Assembly (NCBI RefSeq): GCF_900141785.1
Contig: NZ_FQYP01000004.1
Span: 62,001-126,000, forward strand
DNA from: Aquimarina spongiae
GTDB taxonomy: Bacteria > Bacteroidota > Bacteroidia > Flavobacteriales > Flavobacteriaceae
Length of the DNA: 64,000 bases
Direction: 5' to 3'
Part shown: piece by piece, positions 8,434 to 17,642 of the stretch
How positions within the stretch are numbered: the stretch's first letter is position 1
How the letters are laid out: every line of letters begins with the position of its first letter
Made by a program: the position numbers and the translations under genes
Notes under the pieces: generated by a model
What the model was told of the DNA's origin: nothing
Seen by the model: only the letters and a program-made list of their open reading frames with translations
The model's database searches: none

Positions 8434-10776
8434 TTACAGAGAGAATTCGTCGTCGATATTTTCCTCTGGAGTAATGCTCTTTTTAAATTCTTCGCAATCC
8501 ACTTCGATCGTAAGACCTTCGGGTTTTGGAAATGCATCTTTTGACACATTCAAATCCTTGTCTTCGTAACATTTTCTCATATACAGTGCCCATATTGGCA
8601 AAGCCATAGTAGCACCCTGACCAAAGGTTGTAGTTTCGAAGTGTGTAGCACGATCGTCTGCACCTACCCAAACCCCTGTACAAAGATTAGGAACAATCCC
8701 CATAAACCAACCATCACTTTGGTTTTGCGTGGTTCCTGTTTTCCCTGCAATTGGGTTATTAAACTCGTATGGATGCCCTGTTACTACATTCTTAATGTCG
8801 TATCTCGTAGAAGGTCCCGTTCTAAGTCGAACCCCAGATCCCGATTGGGTTACCCCTTCCATCAAATTGATGGTAACATAAGCAGCTTCTTTACTGATCA
8901 CATCTCTGGTTTCTGGTACAAATTGATAGAGTACAGTTCCATTTTTATCCTCAATACTAGTAATCATTACAGGCTTGGTATAGATTCCCTGATTGGCAAA
9001 CGTACTGTAAGCTCCTACCATTTCAGACAATTTTAAATCTACAGATCCTAAACATATAGATGCTACCGGTAGTATTTCTGATTTAACTCCTGTATTTTGA
9101 GCAAGACGAACAATAGGGTCTGGACCAATTCTATCCATCAAACGTGCAGAAATGGTATTTACCGACTTTGCTAATGCGTCTTTTAGACTTAGGTAACCAC
9201 TGTATTCTCCATCACTATTCTTTGGAGTCCAGTCTTTATCTACTACCCCATGAGAATCTACTGGAATAGTAATTTGCGACCTTGGCAAAGTATCACAAGG
9301 TGATAGTTTTAATTGATCAATCGCCGTAGCATATACAAAAGGCTTAAACGTTGATCCTACCTGTCGCGCTCCCTGATCTACATGATCGTATTGAAAATGT
9401 TTATAGTTGATACCTCCCACCCAGGCTTTTACATGACCTGTTTGCGGTTCCATAGACATCAAACCAGAGCGTAAAAATTTCTTGTAATATAGGATGGAAT
9501 CTTTGGGAGTCATAATGGTATCTATTTCTCCCTTCCAGCTGAAAATCTTCATCTCCGTCTTTTCCTCAAAAGACTTACGAATTTCCTTATCGCTTTTCCC
9601 ATTAGCTACCATGGATTTCCATCTGGCAGAACTTTTCATCGCTCTATTGATGATCCCTTGCGTTTCGGCTTTGGTAATATCTCTAAATGGAGTGGTTTTA
9701 TTCTTTGTTTCTTGCTTATCAAATTCTTTTTGAAGATTTGCCATATGCTCACGAGTAGCTTCTTCGGCATATTTTTGCATTCTAGAATCGATGGTTACAT
9801 TGATACGTAATCCATCTCTATAAATATTGAAGAATTCTTCCTCTCCTTCTTCGTTCACTCCTTTTGGATTTTTCTTTACCCAATCACCCATCCAACTTCT
9901 TACAAATTCTCTAAAATAAGTAGCTGTTCCGTCAGAGTGACCCTCTGGTGCATAATCCAACTTAAGCGGTAATTGTTGTAAGCTATCTTTTTGCGCAGTA
10001 TTAATATATCCATATTTTGCCATTTGGCTTAATACAACATCCCTTCTATCTTTAACCAATTCTGGTCTTCTTAGTGGATTGAAAAGAGATGAATTTTTTA
10101 GCATCCCTACCAAAACTGCCGCCTCTTCGATCTTAAGATCTTTTGGGGTATCACGATTAAAATAAATTCTCGATGCAGAACTAATCCCGATCGCCTGATT
10201 TAAGAAATCATATTTGTTGAGATACATGGTCATGATTTCTTCTTTGGTGTATTGTCTTTCTAATCTGGTTGCAATCACCCATTCTTTTGCTTTTTGAGTA
10301 ATCGCTGCGAATATATTTCTTGATCTTACCCCCACAAACAACTGTCTTGCCAATTGCTGTGTAATCGTACTCGCCCCTCCTTTTTTTCCTAAAAAAGCAA
10401 AAGCTCTAATGGTTCCTCGTGCATCAATCCCAGAATGATCATAATATCTGGCATCTTCGGTAGCCACTAATGCATGTACCAAGTTTTCAGAAAGTTCATT
10501 ATAGCTAACCGGAGTACGATTTTCTTTAAAAAATGTACCGATCTGCGCACCATCAGAAGAGATGATTTGCGTAGCAAGATCGTTTTGCGGATTTTCTAAC
10601 TCCTCAAAAGTGGGCATTTCTCCAAATGCGCCCCAACTTGCTAATAAGAATAATAATATCACCAAAAGGATCCCGGTTCCAAATGCAATCCAAAACGCCT
10701 TAATAAACTTTAACGTACTGGTTCCTGCCTTTTTTTTTGGTGTTCTTTTTCTTGATTTGGGTGTTGCCTTTGCCAT
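8434..10776 (-). CDS. Class A penicillin-binding protein 1A (bifunctional)
   Basis: A 780-residue peptidoglycan synthase. A basic cytoplasmic tail and a single TM (~25-48) precede a GT51 glycosyltransferase domain, with catalytic E107 in ATEDARYYDH and GGASTITQQLARQL at ~133-146. The transpeptidase domain has S475-x-x-K478 (GSTFKPF), SVN (538-540) and KTGT (679-682). All catalytic motifs are intact, so both activities are expected. It begins directly after the gldH stop codon with no gap, so ricT, gldH and this gene form one transcription unit that couples cell-envelope functions. Confidence 0.95.
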   Translation of the reverse strand: MAKATPKSRKRTPKKKAGTSTLKFIKAFWIAFGTGILLVILLFLLASWGAFGEMPTFEELENPQNDLATQIISSDGAQIGTFFKENRTPVSYNELSENLVHALVATEDARYYDHSGIDARGTIRAFAFLGKKGGASTITQQLARQLFVGVRSRNIFAAITQKAKEWVIATRLERQYTKEEIMTMYLNKYDFLNQAIGISSASRIYFNRDTPKDLKIEEAAVLVGMLKNSSLFNPLRRPELVKDRRDVVLSQMAKYGYINTAQKDSLQQLPLKLDYAPEGHSDGTATYFREFVRSWMGDWVKKNPKGVNEEGEEEFFNIYRDGLRINVTIDSRMQKYAEEATREHMANLQKEFDKQETKNKTTPFRDITKAETQGIINRAMKSSARWKSMVANGKSDKEIRKSFEEKTEMKIFSWKGEIDTIMTPKDSILYYKKFLRSGLMSMEPQTGHVKAWVGGINYKHFQYDHVDQGARQVGSTFKPFVYATAIDQLKLSPCDTLPRSQITIPVDSHGVVDKDWTPKNSDGEYSGYLSLKDALAKSVNTISARLMDRIGPDPIVRLAQNTGVKSEILPVASICLGSVDLKLSEMVGAYSTFANQGIYTKPVMITSIEDKNGTVLYQFVPETRDVISKEAAYVTINLMEGVTQSGSGVRLRTGPSTRYDIKNVVTGHPYEFNNPIAGKTGTTQNQSDGWFMGIVPNLCTGVWVGADDRATHFETTTFGQGATMALPIWALYMRKCYEDKDLNVSKDAFPKPEGLTIEVDCEEFKKSITPEENIDDEFSL

Positions 10777-11271
10777 TTATTTAAGGTTTTGAGCGTCTTC
10801 TATTCTAAATCCAATATCTGTTATTCCTTCTAAAGCGTAAATTCCATTCACTTTTCCATTTTTACGCATTGCGTGCTGTAAGGTAATCTCATACGTCCCA
10901 TCTTCAATGAACTTTACTTTCTCTTTATACCAAAGTTTATTCTCTTTTACATCCGAAAAACCAGCTCCCAACCATTCTCCATTGGGTGCTGCCATATCAT
11001 ATTCTAAGGTGTCAGTCACTACCTTTCCATTAGGAAATCTCATTTCGCTGATCAAGAACAAATTGCTGTATTTGTAATCGTTAGTATTACGTACATTGAT
11101 AAACAAATTGTATTCTTTTTCGGGATCGAGTGAAGGTAATGAAAAGTTTATTTTTTCATCCCGTTCCCATGATTCTGCCACCGTTTGGTATTGATCAAAA
11201 ATTTGTTGATCATCACATGACAACAACAGTAGTATCACACAGATCCAACCTATACCTTTAAGATTTATCAT
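10777..11271 (-). CDS. gldH: Gliding motility lipoprotein GldH
   Basis: A 164-residue lipoprotein with signal peptide MINLKGIGWICVILLLLSC; Cys is the lipidation site. GldH is required for gliding and T9SS function in Flavobacterium johnsoniae. The mature part is rich in beta strands (YNLFINVRNTNDYKYSNLFL). The frame is open to 11394, but the upstream part is an alternate reading of ricT, so the lipoprotein start at 11271 is preferred. It overlaps the ricT stop by 14 bp and abuts the PBP1A start, implying translational coupling. Confidence 0.88.
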   Translation of the reverse strand: MINLKGIGWICVILLLLSCDDQQIFDQYQTVAESWERDEKINFSLPSLDPEKEYNLFINVRNTNDYKYSNLFLISEMRFPNGKVVTDTLEYDMAAPNGEWLGAGFSDVKENKLWYKEKVKFIEDGTYEITLQHAMRKNGKVNGIYALEGITDIGFRIEDAQNLK

Positions 11272-12538
11272 TGTTTTTATTACGTGAACGATGTCTTTTG
11301 TTACGTTGGTTCTTTGACTTATTGGTGTTTTTCTTTTCAGGGTTCCCTCCTTTTGATGCATTCGATGTAGCCATTTGTTTTTGCGAAGAAGCATTACCAG
11401 AGTTTTTCTTTCTGTTTCGATTTTTCCTCCTTCTTTTGCTTCGTTTTGGCTGATCGAATCTGGTTAAACTATCTTGTCCTACAACGTTTTCAAAATCGGT
11501 TTTAGTGTTTTCCATCAATTCTGAAGCGAACTCTTCTAGGCTAGCTACTTTTTCATCGTTGTTATTTGCTGCAATAATTTCACTTGCATCTTCGGCAGAT
11601 ATTTTGTGCCAGTTCATCCATTCTCCTTCATAAGCATACCACAATAGCCCTTTAAAAATATCTATTTTCTGGCATACTGCAGTCCCCTTTTCTGTTTTCA
11701 GTTTTGTTTCTAGTTTAGGAAAACTATTTAAAGCTTCGATATAAGCGTCTAACTCATAATTCAAACAGCACTTCAGCTTACCACATTGCCCTGCAAGTTT
11801 TTGAGGATTTAATGATAATTGCTGATATCTTGCTGCACTGGTATTTACCGATCTAAAATCGGTAAGCCAGGTAGAACAACACAGTTCTCTACCACAAGAT
11901 CCCACACCTCCTAGTCGAGCAGCTTCTTGTCTAAAACCAACCTGACGCATTTCGATTCGAGTATTGAATTCGTGAGCAAATTCTTTGATCAATTGTCTAA
12001 AATCTACACGTTCTTCTGCAGTGTAATAAAAAGTAGCTTTAGATCCGTCTCCTTGAAATTCGATATCCGAAATTTTCATTTGTAATTCCAGTCGTATTGC
12101 AATTTCTCGAGCTCTCACCTTCATCTTTTCTTCGCGATCCCGAGACTTTTGCCAGATATCTATATCTTTCTGAGAAGCTTTACGGTATACTTTTTTGATA
12201 TCATCCCCTTCTTCTTCTACCTTCTTCTTTTTCATTTGGATACGTACCAATTCTCCGGTTAGGGAAACCATGCCCACATCATGACCGGGAGAAGCTTCGG
12301 TAGCGACAATATCACCGATACTTAAGGAAAGATTTTCTGTATTTTTGAAATAGCCTTTTCTGCCGTTTTTGAATCGTATTTCGGCAAAAGGAAATTGTGC
12401 TGCTCCATTGGGAAGCGACATATTTGACAACCAGTCAAAAACTGTTAATTTATTACATCCATCGGCACCACAGGTACCGTTATTCTTACATCCTTTCGGT
12501 TGTCCGTCTTTTCCGGAAGAACAACTACTACACCCCAT
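11258..12538 (-). CDS. ricT: PSP1/RicT (YaaT-like) regulatory iron-sulfur protein
   Basis: A 426-residue PSP1-domain protein. An N-terminal Cys-rich stretch (CSSCSS...CKNNGTCGADGC) is followed by the conserved PSP1 core with GSCGRELCCSTWL and GQCGKLKCCLNYE, the Cys sets that bind [4Fe-4S] clusters in the B. subtilis RicA-RicF-RicT complex. The tail (~355-426) is strongly basic, with lysine/arginine/asparagine repeats suggesting RNA or ribosome contact. B. subtilis RicT acts with RNase Y in mRNA maturation; the role in Bacteroidetes is not established. It heads the ricT-gldH-PBP1A unit. Confidence 0.85.
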   Translation of the reverse strand: MGCSSCSSGKDGQPKGCKNNGTCGADGCNKLTVFDWLSNMSLPNGAAQFPFAEIRFKNGRKGYFKNTENLSLSIGDIVATEASPGHDVGMVSLTGELVRIQMKKKKVEEEGDDIKKVYRKASQKDIDIWQKSRDREEKMKVRAREIAIRLELQMKISDIEFQGDGSKATFYYTAEERVDFRQLIKEFAHEFNTRIEMRQVGFRQEAARLGGVGSCGRELCCSTWLTDFRSVNTSAARYQQLSLNPQKLAGQCGKLKCCLNYELDAYIEALNSFPKLETKLKTEKGTAVCQKIDIFKGLLWYAYEGEWMNWHKISAEDASEIIAANNNDEKVASLEEFASELMENTKTDFENVVGQDSLTRFDQPKRSKRRRKNRNRKKNSGNASSQKQMATSNASKGGNPEKKNTNKSKNQRNKRHRSRNKNNDKS

Positions 12539-12641
12539 ATGTTCCTACTATATTGAAATTTGTACATGATGATTTACATCACTACAAATATGGTTCTTAC
12601 TAAAGCCAGAAAAACACTGGATTTCCGGCATCTCAATCGTT

Positions 12642-12680
12642 AAAGATACTATGAAAAAAATTATCAACCATAGTATCTTT
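12642..12680 (-). terminator. Stem-loop after trhO
   Basis: AAAGATACTATG (12642-12653) and CATAGTATCTTT (12669-12680) are perfect 12-bp arms. It begins 12 bp beyond the trhO stop. The T-run after the stem is short, so it may terminate weakly or protect the 3' end. Confidence 0.65.
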
Positions 12681-12692
12681 TGTATTTTAGCA

Positions 12693-13724
12693 TTACTTCT
12701 TGTAAATCAGCGCTTCAGAACGACCTTTTTTGAAGATTTGGTTACTATTCCCTTTTCCTCTTCTTAAAGCTTTTTGTTCTTCGTATGGTAAACGATTTAC
12801 CTCTTTACAAGCATCAGAGCAGCAGTTTTCCATAGCTGCCGCGCAATCCTCACATTGGATAAACAACAAATGACAAGCTTCATTTGCGCAGTTTACATGG
12901 GTATCACAAGGTTTACCACATTGATGACAATTGGCAATTACATCCTCTGAAATACGCTCTGCTCGACGGTGATCAAAAACAAAGTTTTTACCCAAAAACT
13001 TATTTTCCAATCCTTTTTCTTCAACTTGTCGGGCATATTCGATAATACCACCTTCTAACTGATATACGTTTTTGAATCCTTTATGTTTGTAATAGGCACT
13101 TGCTTTTTCGCAACGAATCCCACCCGTACAATACATCACAAGATTTTTATCTTCTTTATGCTCTGTCAGATCTTCTTCGATAATATCCAAAGAATCTCTA
13201 AACGTATCCACATCTGGTGTTACGGCTCCTTTAAAATGACCAATTTCACTTTCATAATGGTTACGCATGTCTACCAACACCGTATCAGGATTTTCGATCA
13301 ACTCATTAAATTGCTGGGCATCTACATGCACTCCTTTGTTGGTAACATCAAAGGTATCATCATTCAAGCCATCGGCTACAATTTTATGCCTTACTTTCAC
13401 CTTCAATTTCAAGAAAGATTTCGAATCCTGTTCGCGAGCAATATTCAAACGAACATTTTCAAGAAAAGAAATACTATCCAGATGTTCTTTGAAAGTCAAA
13501 AAATTAGGAGCTGGTACAGAAAGTTGTCCATTTATCCCTTCTTTGGCTACATAGATACGTCCTAGTACATCGAGTTCGTTCCAATGAATAAAAAGGTGGT
13601 TTCTGAAAATTTCTGGATTTCCGATATGTGCATATTGGTAGAAAGAAAGCGTAAGTCGATCCGTACCGGCTTCGTCGATAAGAGCTGCTCTTTCTTTTGC
13701 ACTTAATTTATTGTACAGTTGCAT
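12693..13724 (-). CDS. trhO: tRNA U34 5-hydroxylation protein, rhodanese family (TrhO/YceA)
   Basis: A 343-residue protein. An N-terminal acylphosphatase-like domain (~25-110) precedes a rhodanese domain (~135-235) with VDMRNHYESEIGHFKGA and the active-site loop YCTGGIRCEKA, with catalytic C199 and nearby C205. The C-terminal region has a Cys cluster (CHQCGKPC, CANEAC, CEDCAAAMENCCSDAC) expected of this family. TrhO hydroxylates U34 of certain tRNAs to ho5U in an oxygen-dependent way. It is monocistronic, with its own -7 box and a stem-loop terminator. Confidence 0.92.
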   Translation of the reverse strand: MQLYNKLSAKERAALIDEAGTDRLTLSFYQYAHIGNPEIFRNHLFIHWNELDVLGRIYVAKEGINGQLSVPAPNFLTFKEHLDSISFLENVRLNIAREQDSKSFLKLKVKVRHKIVADGLNDDTFDVTNKGVHVDAQQFNELIENPDTVLVDMRNHYESEIGHFKGAVTPDVDTFRDSLDIIEEDLTEHKEDKNLVMYCTGGIRCEKASAYYKHKGFKNVYQLEGGIIEYARQVEEKGLENKFLGKNFVFDHRRAERISEDVIANCHQCGKPCDTHVNCANEACHLLFIQCEDCAAAMENCCSDACKEVNRLPYEEQKALRRGKGNSNQIFKKGRSEALIYKK

Positions 13725-13762
13725 GCTATACTAATGTTTTAAGTTAAAAAAGATATTTTGCG

Positions 13763-13770
13763 CAAAAGTA
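13763..13770 (-). promoter_or_regulatory. -7 element of the trhO promoter
   Basis: Minus-strand TACTTTTG is an exact TANNTTTG match, about 38 bp upstream of the trhO ATG. No good TTG lies at the -33 spacing. Confidence 0.45.
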
Positions 13771-13918
13771 CAAATACTCTACGGAATAAAAAATGCTTAG
13801 AAACTAATGCAAGATATTTTTCAGGTTAGCCTCGTACTTTAAGTATATTATAGTATAACCCCAATATTTGAAAAGATTGCTTTATTTTTAGTTTACTTTA
13901 ATTTATACCAAGTTACTA

Positions 13919-14155
13919 ATGTCCATAGAAGTTATACAAACCGTCGTCGAAGTGATGTCTGCTATTTTAATACTAATCGCTTTTGAGTTATTAAACCGAA
14001 AACATTTACAAGGCTATTCTTTTATGGCTATTGGCCAGTTATTAGCAGCAGTCGTATGTGTTGTAACTTCACTTTGGTTTTTAGCATTTATGCATCTTGT
14101 GAATTGTTTATTGATGGTACGTGGTTATCTTAAATGGAGAACTCATTCTATGTAG
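13919..14155 (+). CDS. Small integral membrane protein, unknown function
   Basis: A 78-residue protein, almost wholly hydrophobic, with about three membrane segments: ~8-24, ~34-54 and ~55-70. The last ends in a basic cytoplasmic tail (RGYLKWRTHSM). The pattern resembles small PnuC-type half-units but I cannot claim homology. It stands alone between trhO and a lipoprotein gene on the opposite strand. Its start has an ATG with an A/T-rich leader. Confidence 0.65.
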   Translation: MSIEVIQTVVEVMSAILILIAFELLNRKHLQGYSFMAIGQLLAAVVCVVTSLWFLAFMHLVNCLLMVRGYLKWRTHSM

Positions 14156-14306
14156 ATTTATCCGAAATCTTTGTGTTAGTTATAACCTTTACTCCAAAAG
14201 GAATGGACATCGTATTTAAGCCCATAGCCATTCTATTTAAATCTGGTTTTTTTTAGTATTCTCAATAGGTTGATTAGACCACCATTAGATCATCACATAC
14301 TTGTTA

Positions 14307-14924
14307 TTACCTTTTGAAAAATTTTACTCTAGCATTATTCAAACTGCCAAAATGATTATAATAGTTCCGGTTTTTCTCGACATACTTAAACAGATCTACC
14401 TTATCATCTTCTATCCCAAAATAAATAAACTTCTGGTAGATTGCATCCAAAGCTTCAAACTCACTCATATTCGCAAACTCTCCATCTACAAATTCGTTGC
14501 GAAAATGGCCAGAACCAAAACAACAATCATGTTCCCATAATTCAATTCTTACCGTATTCAACTTAAACTCGGTCCAATCAACTAGAATAAAGTTTTCTGG
14601 CCGATAAATCCTCTTATCGTGATCCAAAAATTTTAATTGCACCTTTTTTACCAGTGGATTTTTCTGTTCGTCTTTAAATCCTGAAATAATTGCATAAATG
14701 TCTGCCTTTCCTCGTAATCTATTTTCCTTGTCATCAGATAAGCGAATTTCATAAAGCATCATTTTTGTTGGAGATGGTGTAGTTGATAATGGAAATGATG
14801 CTGTTGGATACATTTTTTGACTCTCGGTAATAGATATTTCCATTTGTAATTCTTCTAATGCTTCTTTTTCACAGGATATTTGTGCTAGTACCAGTATCCC
14901 AATGATAAAAAATAGTTTTTTCAT
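14307..14924 (-). CDS. Hypothetical lipoprotein
   Basis: A 205-residue protein with a lipoprotein signal (MKKLFFIIGILVLAQISC; Cys at about 18). The mature part alternates beta strands and charged loops, with no motif I recognise. It contains CC (WEHDCCFGSGHF, ~128) and a C-terminal basic stretch. It is a single gene facing 13919 and sharing no operon. Likely anchored in the outer membrane or periplasm; function unknown. Confidence 0.7.
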   Translation of the reverse strand: MKKLFFIIGILVLAQISCEKEALEELQMEISITESQKMYPTASFPLSTTPSPTKMMLYEIRLSDDKENRLRGKADIYAIISGFKDEQKNPLVKKVQLKFLDHDKRIYRPENFILVDWTEFKLNTVRIELWEHDCCFGSGHFRNEFVDGEFANMSEFEALDAIYQKFIYFGIEDDKVDLFKYVEKNRNYYNHFGSLNNARVKFFKR

Positions 14925-15085
14925 GATAATTGAATTTTAAAGTTAGATATCGGATCTAAAAGTAAATCGACCCAAGAAAGCCTACTTGAACATATGTTTC
15001 AATATCATGTACTATTGTTCCCTATTTAACCTATATTTTGTTGATTTTATTTATCGCTGGCAAAAGACAAATACCATTATGAAAT
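14925..15085. other. Spacer between the lipoprotein gene and the recA-upstream hairpins
   Basis: About 160 bp, A/T-rich, presumably carrying the promoter of the minus-strand lipoprotein gene. A TAACTTTA element about 20 bp upstream of that ATG is near but not equal to the consensus. No ORF. Confidence 0.4.
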
Positions 15086-15121
15086 AAAAAAAGCCTTGAA
15101 GATATCTTCAAGGCTTTTTTT
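15086..15121. terminator. Perfect palindromic bidirectional terminator
   Basis: A seven-A run, GCCTTGAAGA, a central GATATC, TCTTCAAGGC and a seven-T run form a 36-bp perfect palindrome. It can terminate in both directions. No coding gene ends close by on either strand, so it may end a non-coding transcript from the right. Confidence 0.85.
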
Positions 15122-15270
15122 GGCTAATTCGTTATTGATTCTTTCTAATCTTTTAACGATAAAATAATTCAATAACGAAGCTAGCCACCTTCTACTATGC
15201 AATTACTAATTTTTGTAATCACATAGCCCGCATGGTTATGTCTTGTGACCTTTTTAAGAAATTTCATCTA
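15122..15270 (-). ncRNA. Structured intergenic element, possible small RNA
   Basis: Three consecutive inverted repeats lie here. (1) 15122-15138 with 15168-15186 (GGCTA..TTCGTTATTGA arms, one bulge and one mismatch). (2) CTATGCAATTAC (15195-15206) with GTAATCACATAG (15215-15226), an internal 2-base mismatch. (3) A stem across 15222-15250 (CATAGCCCGCATGG / GGTTATGTC.. region). Read on the minus strand they end directly at the palindromic terminator at 15086-15121, the layout of a terminated small RNA. A 28-codon minus frame (15181-15267) spans the same bases. I know no named RNA family that matches; strand and function are inference. Confidence 0.3.
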
Positions 15271-15473
15271 CTTTAAGTCGTTCTACGGTTTTGTTCTCTT
15301 TGCTTTTTAGTTTAGATGCAACATTTCCTGAAGGGTTGCGTAGCGACAAAAAAATTATTAATTGAGTTTCATTTTTTGATACTCTTATCCTCTAATTTTG
15401 TTGTTAATAACCATTTGGAAATCTATAGACCAACTACAAAAAGAAATAGTACTTTAGCAGAAAGTTAATTCCA
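15271..15473 (+). other. recA upstream region
   Basis: About 200 bp before recA. TAATTTTG at 15393-15400 is an exact TANNTTTG box in the plus direction, but the nearest upstream TTG is only 14 bp away, shorter than usual. No SOS-type palindrome is evident. Confidence 0.35.
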
Positions 15474-16514
15474 ATGTCAAATCCCGATATATTTGAACAA
15501 CAAATGAGTACAGAGAAAGATGCAAAATTAAAAGCCCTCAAATTAACCTTAGATAAATTAGACAAAGCCTACGGAAAAGGAACTGTAATGAAAATGAGTG
15601 ACAGTTCTGTTCAGGAAGTAGATGTCATCCCAACCGGATCTCTTGGTTTGGACTTGGCACTAGGTGTTGGAGGGTATCCACGAGGGCGAATTGTAGAGAT
15701 TTACGGACCGGAATCTTCGGGTAAAACAACGCTTACATTACATGCGATTGCACAAGCACAAAAGGCAGGAGGGATTGCTGCTTTTATTGATGCGGAGCAT
15801 GCTTTTGATCGTTTTTATGCAGAAAAATTAGGTGTAGATATTGATGATCTTATCATATCACAACCAGATCACGGAGAACAAGCACTAGAAATTGCTGATA
15901 ACCTGATTCGATCTGGAGCTATTGATATCATCGTTATCGACTCGGTAGCGGCATTAACTCCAAAAAGTGAAATTGAAGGTGAAATGGGAGATTCCAAAAT
16001 GGGGCTTCATGCACGATTAATGTCTCAGGCACTAAGAAAGTTAACCAGTTCTATCAGCAAAACCAATTGTACCGTGATTTTTATTAATCAGCTTCGTGAA
16101 AAAATTGGTGTTATGTTTGGAAATCCTGAAACTACAACCGGAGGTAATGCACTGAAATTTTATGCTTCGGTACGATTAGACATTCGTCGTTCTACGCAGA
16201 TTAAAGATAGTAACAGTGAAGTAAAAGGAAATAAAACTCGTGTGAAAGTTGTAAAAAACAAGGTAGCACCTCCTTTTAGAACAGCAGAATTTGATATCAT
16301 GTATGGTGAAGGTATCTCAAAAACAGGAGAGATCATCGATATCGGCGTAGACTATGAAATCGTAAAGAAAAGTGGATCATGGTTTAGCTACGCGGATACT
16401 AAACTAGGACAAGGTCGGGATGCTGTAAAGGCATTACTAAATGACAATCCGGAGCTTATGGAAGAACTAGAAGAAAAGATTAAAGAGGCTATAAAGATTA
16501 TTAAAGAGCAATAA
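15474..16514 (+). CDS. recA: Recombinase RecA
   Basis: A 346-residue RecA, the strand-exchange ATPase of homologous recombination and coprotease of the SOS response. Walker A is GPESSGKTT (~78-86) and Walker [11 protein letters not shown] (~150). The L1 loop [11 protein letters not shown]2 region [22 protein letters not shown] and VRLDIRR follow in the usual order. The C-terminal tail is acidic ([18 protein letters not shown]). Length and order are standard. It is monocistronic with a strong terminator 21 bp after the stop. The upstream region holds a structured element and an otherwise unexplained palindromic terminator. Confidence 0.98.
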   Translation: MSNPDIFEQQMSTEKDAKLKALKLTLDKLDKAYGKGTVMKMSDSSVQEVDVIPTGSLGLDLALGVGGYPRGRIVEIYGPESSGKTTLTLHAIAQAQKAGGIAAFIDAEHAFDRFYAEKLGVDIDDLIISQPDHGEQALEIADNLIRSGAIDIIVIDSVAALTPKSEIEGEMGDSKMGLHARLMSQALRKLTSSISKTNCTVIFINQLREKIGVMFGNPETTTGGNALKFYASVRLDIRRSTQIKDSNSEVKGNKTRVKVVKNKVAPPFRTAEFDIMYGEGISKTGEIIDIGVDYEIVKKSGSWFSYADTKLGQGRDAVKALLNDNPELMEELEEKIKEAIKIIKEQ

Positions 16515-16534
16515 ATATTAGTCATCATTATATT

Positions 16535-16575
16535 AAAATCCTGTCGTGAACGTGATCGCGACAGGATTTTTTTAT
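16535..16575 (+). terminator. recA terminator
   Basis: AAAATCCTGTCG (16535-16546) pairs with CGACAGGATTTT (16559-16570), followed by T residues. Confidence 0.9.
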
Positions 16576-16654
16576 ACCTTAAAGCAACCATATGTGTTTA
16601 CGTTCATCTATATATTAGATTATATATGTTTATTACTCTAACCCCATAATGTTT

Positions 16655-17071
16655 ATGAAGACGATTAAGATCATTTTGGCTTTTTTTATCATCGCAATGA
16701 CTTCTGGATGTGGCGTTGATGACAATACTGGCTTTTTTTATGAGCTAGTCCCTATAGAAACTGCTACAGTTCCTGACACCTTTGTCAGAGGAGAAACGTA
16801 CACCATAAGTGTTACTTTTTTCAGACCTACTTCTTGTCATGCCTTTGCAGGATTTGATTATACCCCCGACAACAATGAACGCACAGTAGCTGTTGTTAAT
16901 CTAGTGGTAAATCCGGATAATTGTAGAGATCTTGAAGATACCGCCAGTGTAGAAGAATCCTTGGAGTTTTTTGTAGGAAATGAAGAATCTTATGTTTTTA
17001 GGTTCTGGCAAGGTAGAGATGACCAAGGAAACAATCAATATCTTACTATAGAAGTACCCGTAGAAAATTAA
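16655..17071 (+). CDS. Hypothetical lipoprotein, upstream of an ECF sigma factor
   Basis: A 138-residue protein with signal peptide MKTIKIILAFFIIAMTSGC, Cys at about 19. The frame's first Met (16649) adds two residues; the MKTIK start is the more usual. The mature region is a short beta-rich, acidic domain with Cys at RPTSCHAF and NPDNCRD, perhaps a disulfide. It precedes the sigma-factor gene by 22 bp and may be co-transcribed. Function unknown. Confidence 0.7.
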   Translation: MKTIKIILAFFIIAMTSGCGVDDNTGFFYELVPIETATVPDTFVRGETYTISVTFFRPTSCHAFAGFDYTPDNNERTVAVVNLVVNPDNCRDLEDTASVEESLEFFVGNEESYVFRFWQGRDDQGNNQYLTIEVPVEN

Positions 17072-17093
17072 AAGCAAATCAAAAAGATAGTTA

Positions 17094-17642
17094 GTGGGGT
17101 TGGATCAACTCATAAAAAAATGCAAGAAAAAAAACGCTGCGGCTCAGGAGCAATTATATAGATTGTACAGTAGTAAATTATTCTCTATTTGCTTAAAGTA
17201 TTCTACAGATTATTCCAGTGCCGAAGATACTTTGCAAGATGCTTTTATAACTATTTTTGATAAAATCACACAATACAAAAGCAAAGGCTCTTTTGAAGGT
17301 TGGATGAAACGAGTTACGATCAATACCGCCTTACAGAAGTATAGAAAACAGAAAGTTTTTGATATTGTTAACGAAGAACAAATTGAAGAAGTTGAAGTAG
17401 AAATTGAAAATGAAGAGGTATCATTAGATTATCTTTTGAGTATCATCCAGGAACTACCCGACCGATACCGGTTAGTCTTTAATCTTTATGTTTTGGATGG
17501 ATATGCTCACAAAGAGATTGCCGAAATGCTTAGCATATCTGTAGGTACTTCCAAATCAAATCTGGCAAGAGCCAGAAACATTTTAAAAACAAAAATAGAG
17601 ACCAATCAAGAACCGTATGTACGGGCAATTGACGATAGATAA
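17094..17642 (+). CDS. ECF-type RNA polymerase sigma factor
   Basis: A 182-residue sigma-70 factor with GTG as initiator (GTGGGGTTGGATCAA). Region 2 includes QLYRLYSSKLFSICLKYS, SAEDTLQDAFITIF and FEGWMKRVTINTAL. Region 4 (~115-165) has LPDRYRLVFNLYVLDGYAHKEIAEMLSISVGTSKSNLARAR, a helix-turn-helix for the -35 region. It redirects RNA polymerase to a small stimulon. The stop codon overlaps the next gene's ATG (TAATG), so the anti-sigma-like partner is translationally coupled. Confidence 0.93.
   Translation: MGLDQLIKKCKKKNAAAQEQLYRLYSSKLFSICLKYSTDYSSAEDTLQDAFITIFDKITQYKSKGSFEGWMKRVTINTALQKYRKQKVFDIVNEEQIEEVEVEIENEEVSLDYLLSIIQELPDRYRLVFNLYVLDGYAHKEIAEMLSISVGTSKSNLARARNILKTKIETNQEPYVRAIDDR

Noticed and set aside
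11272..11394. Upstream extension of gldH
   Set aside because: It is an alternate reading of ricT; the lipoprotein signal begins at 11271.
15181..15267. 28-codon minus-strand frame upstream of recA
   Set aside because: It coincides with inverted repeats and has no homologue I recognise; kept only as part of the structured element.
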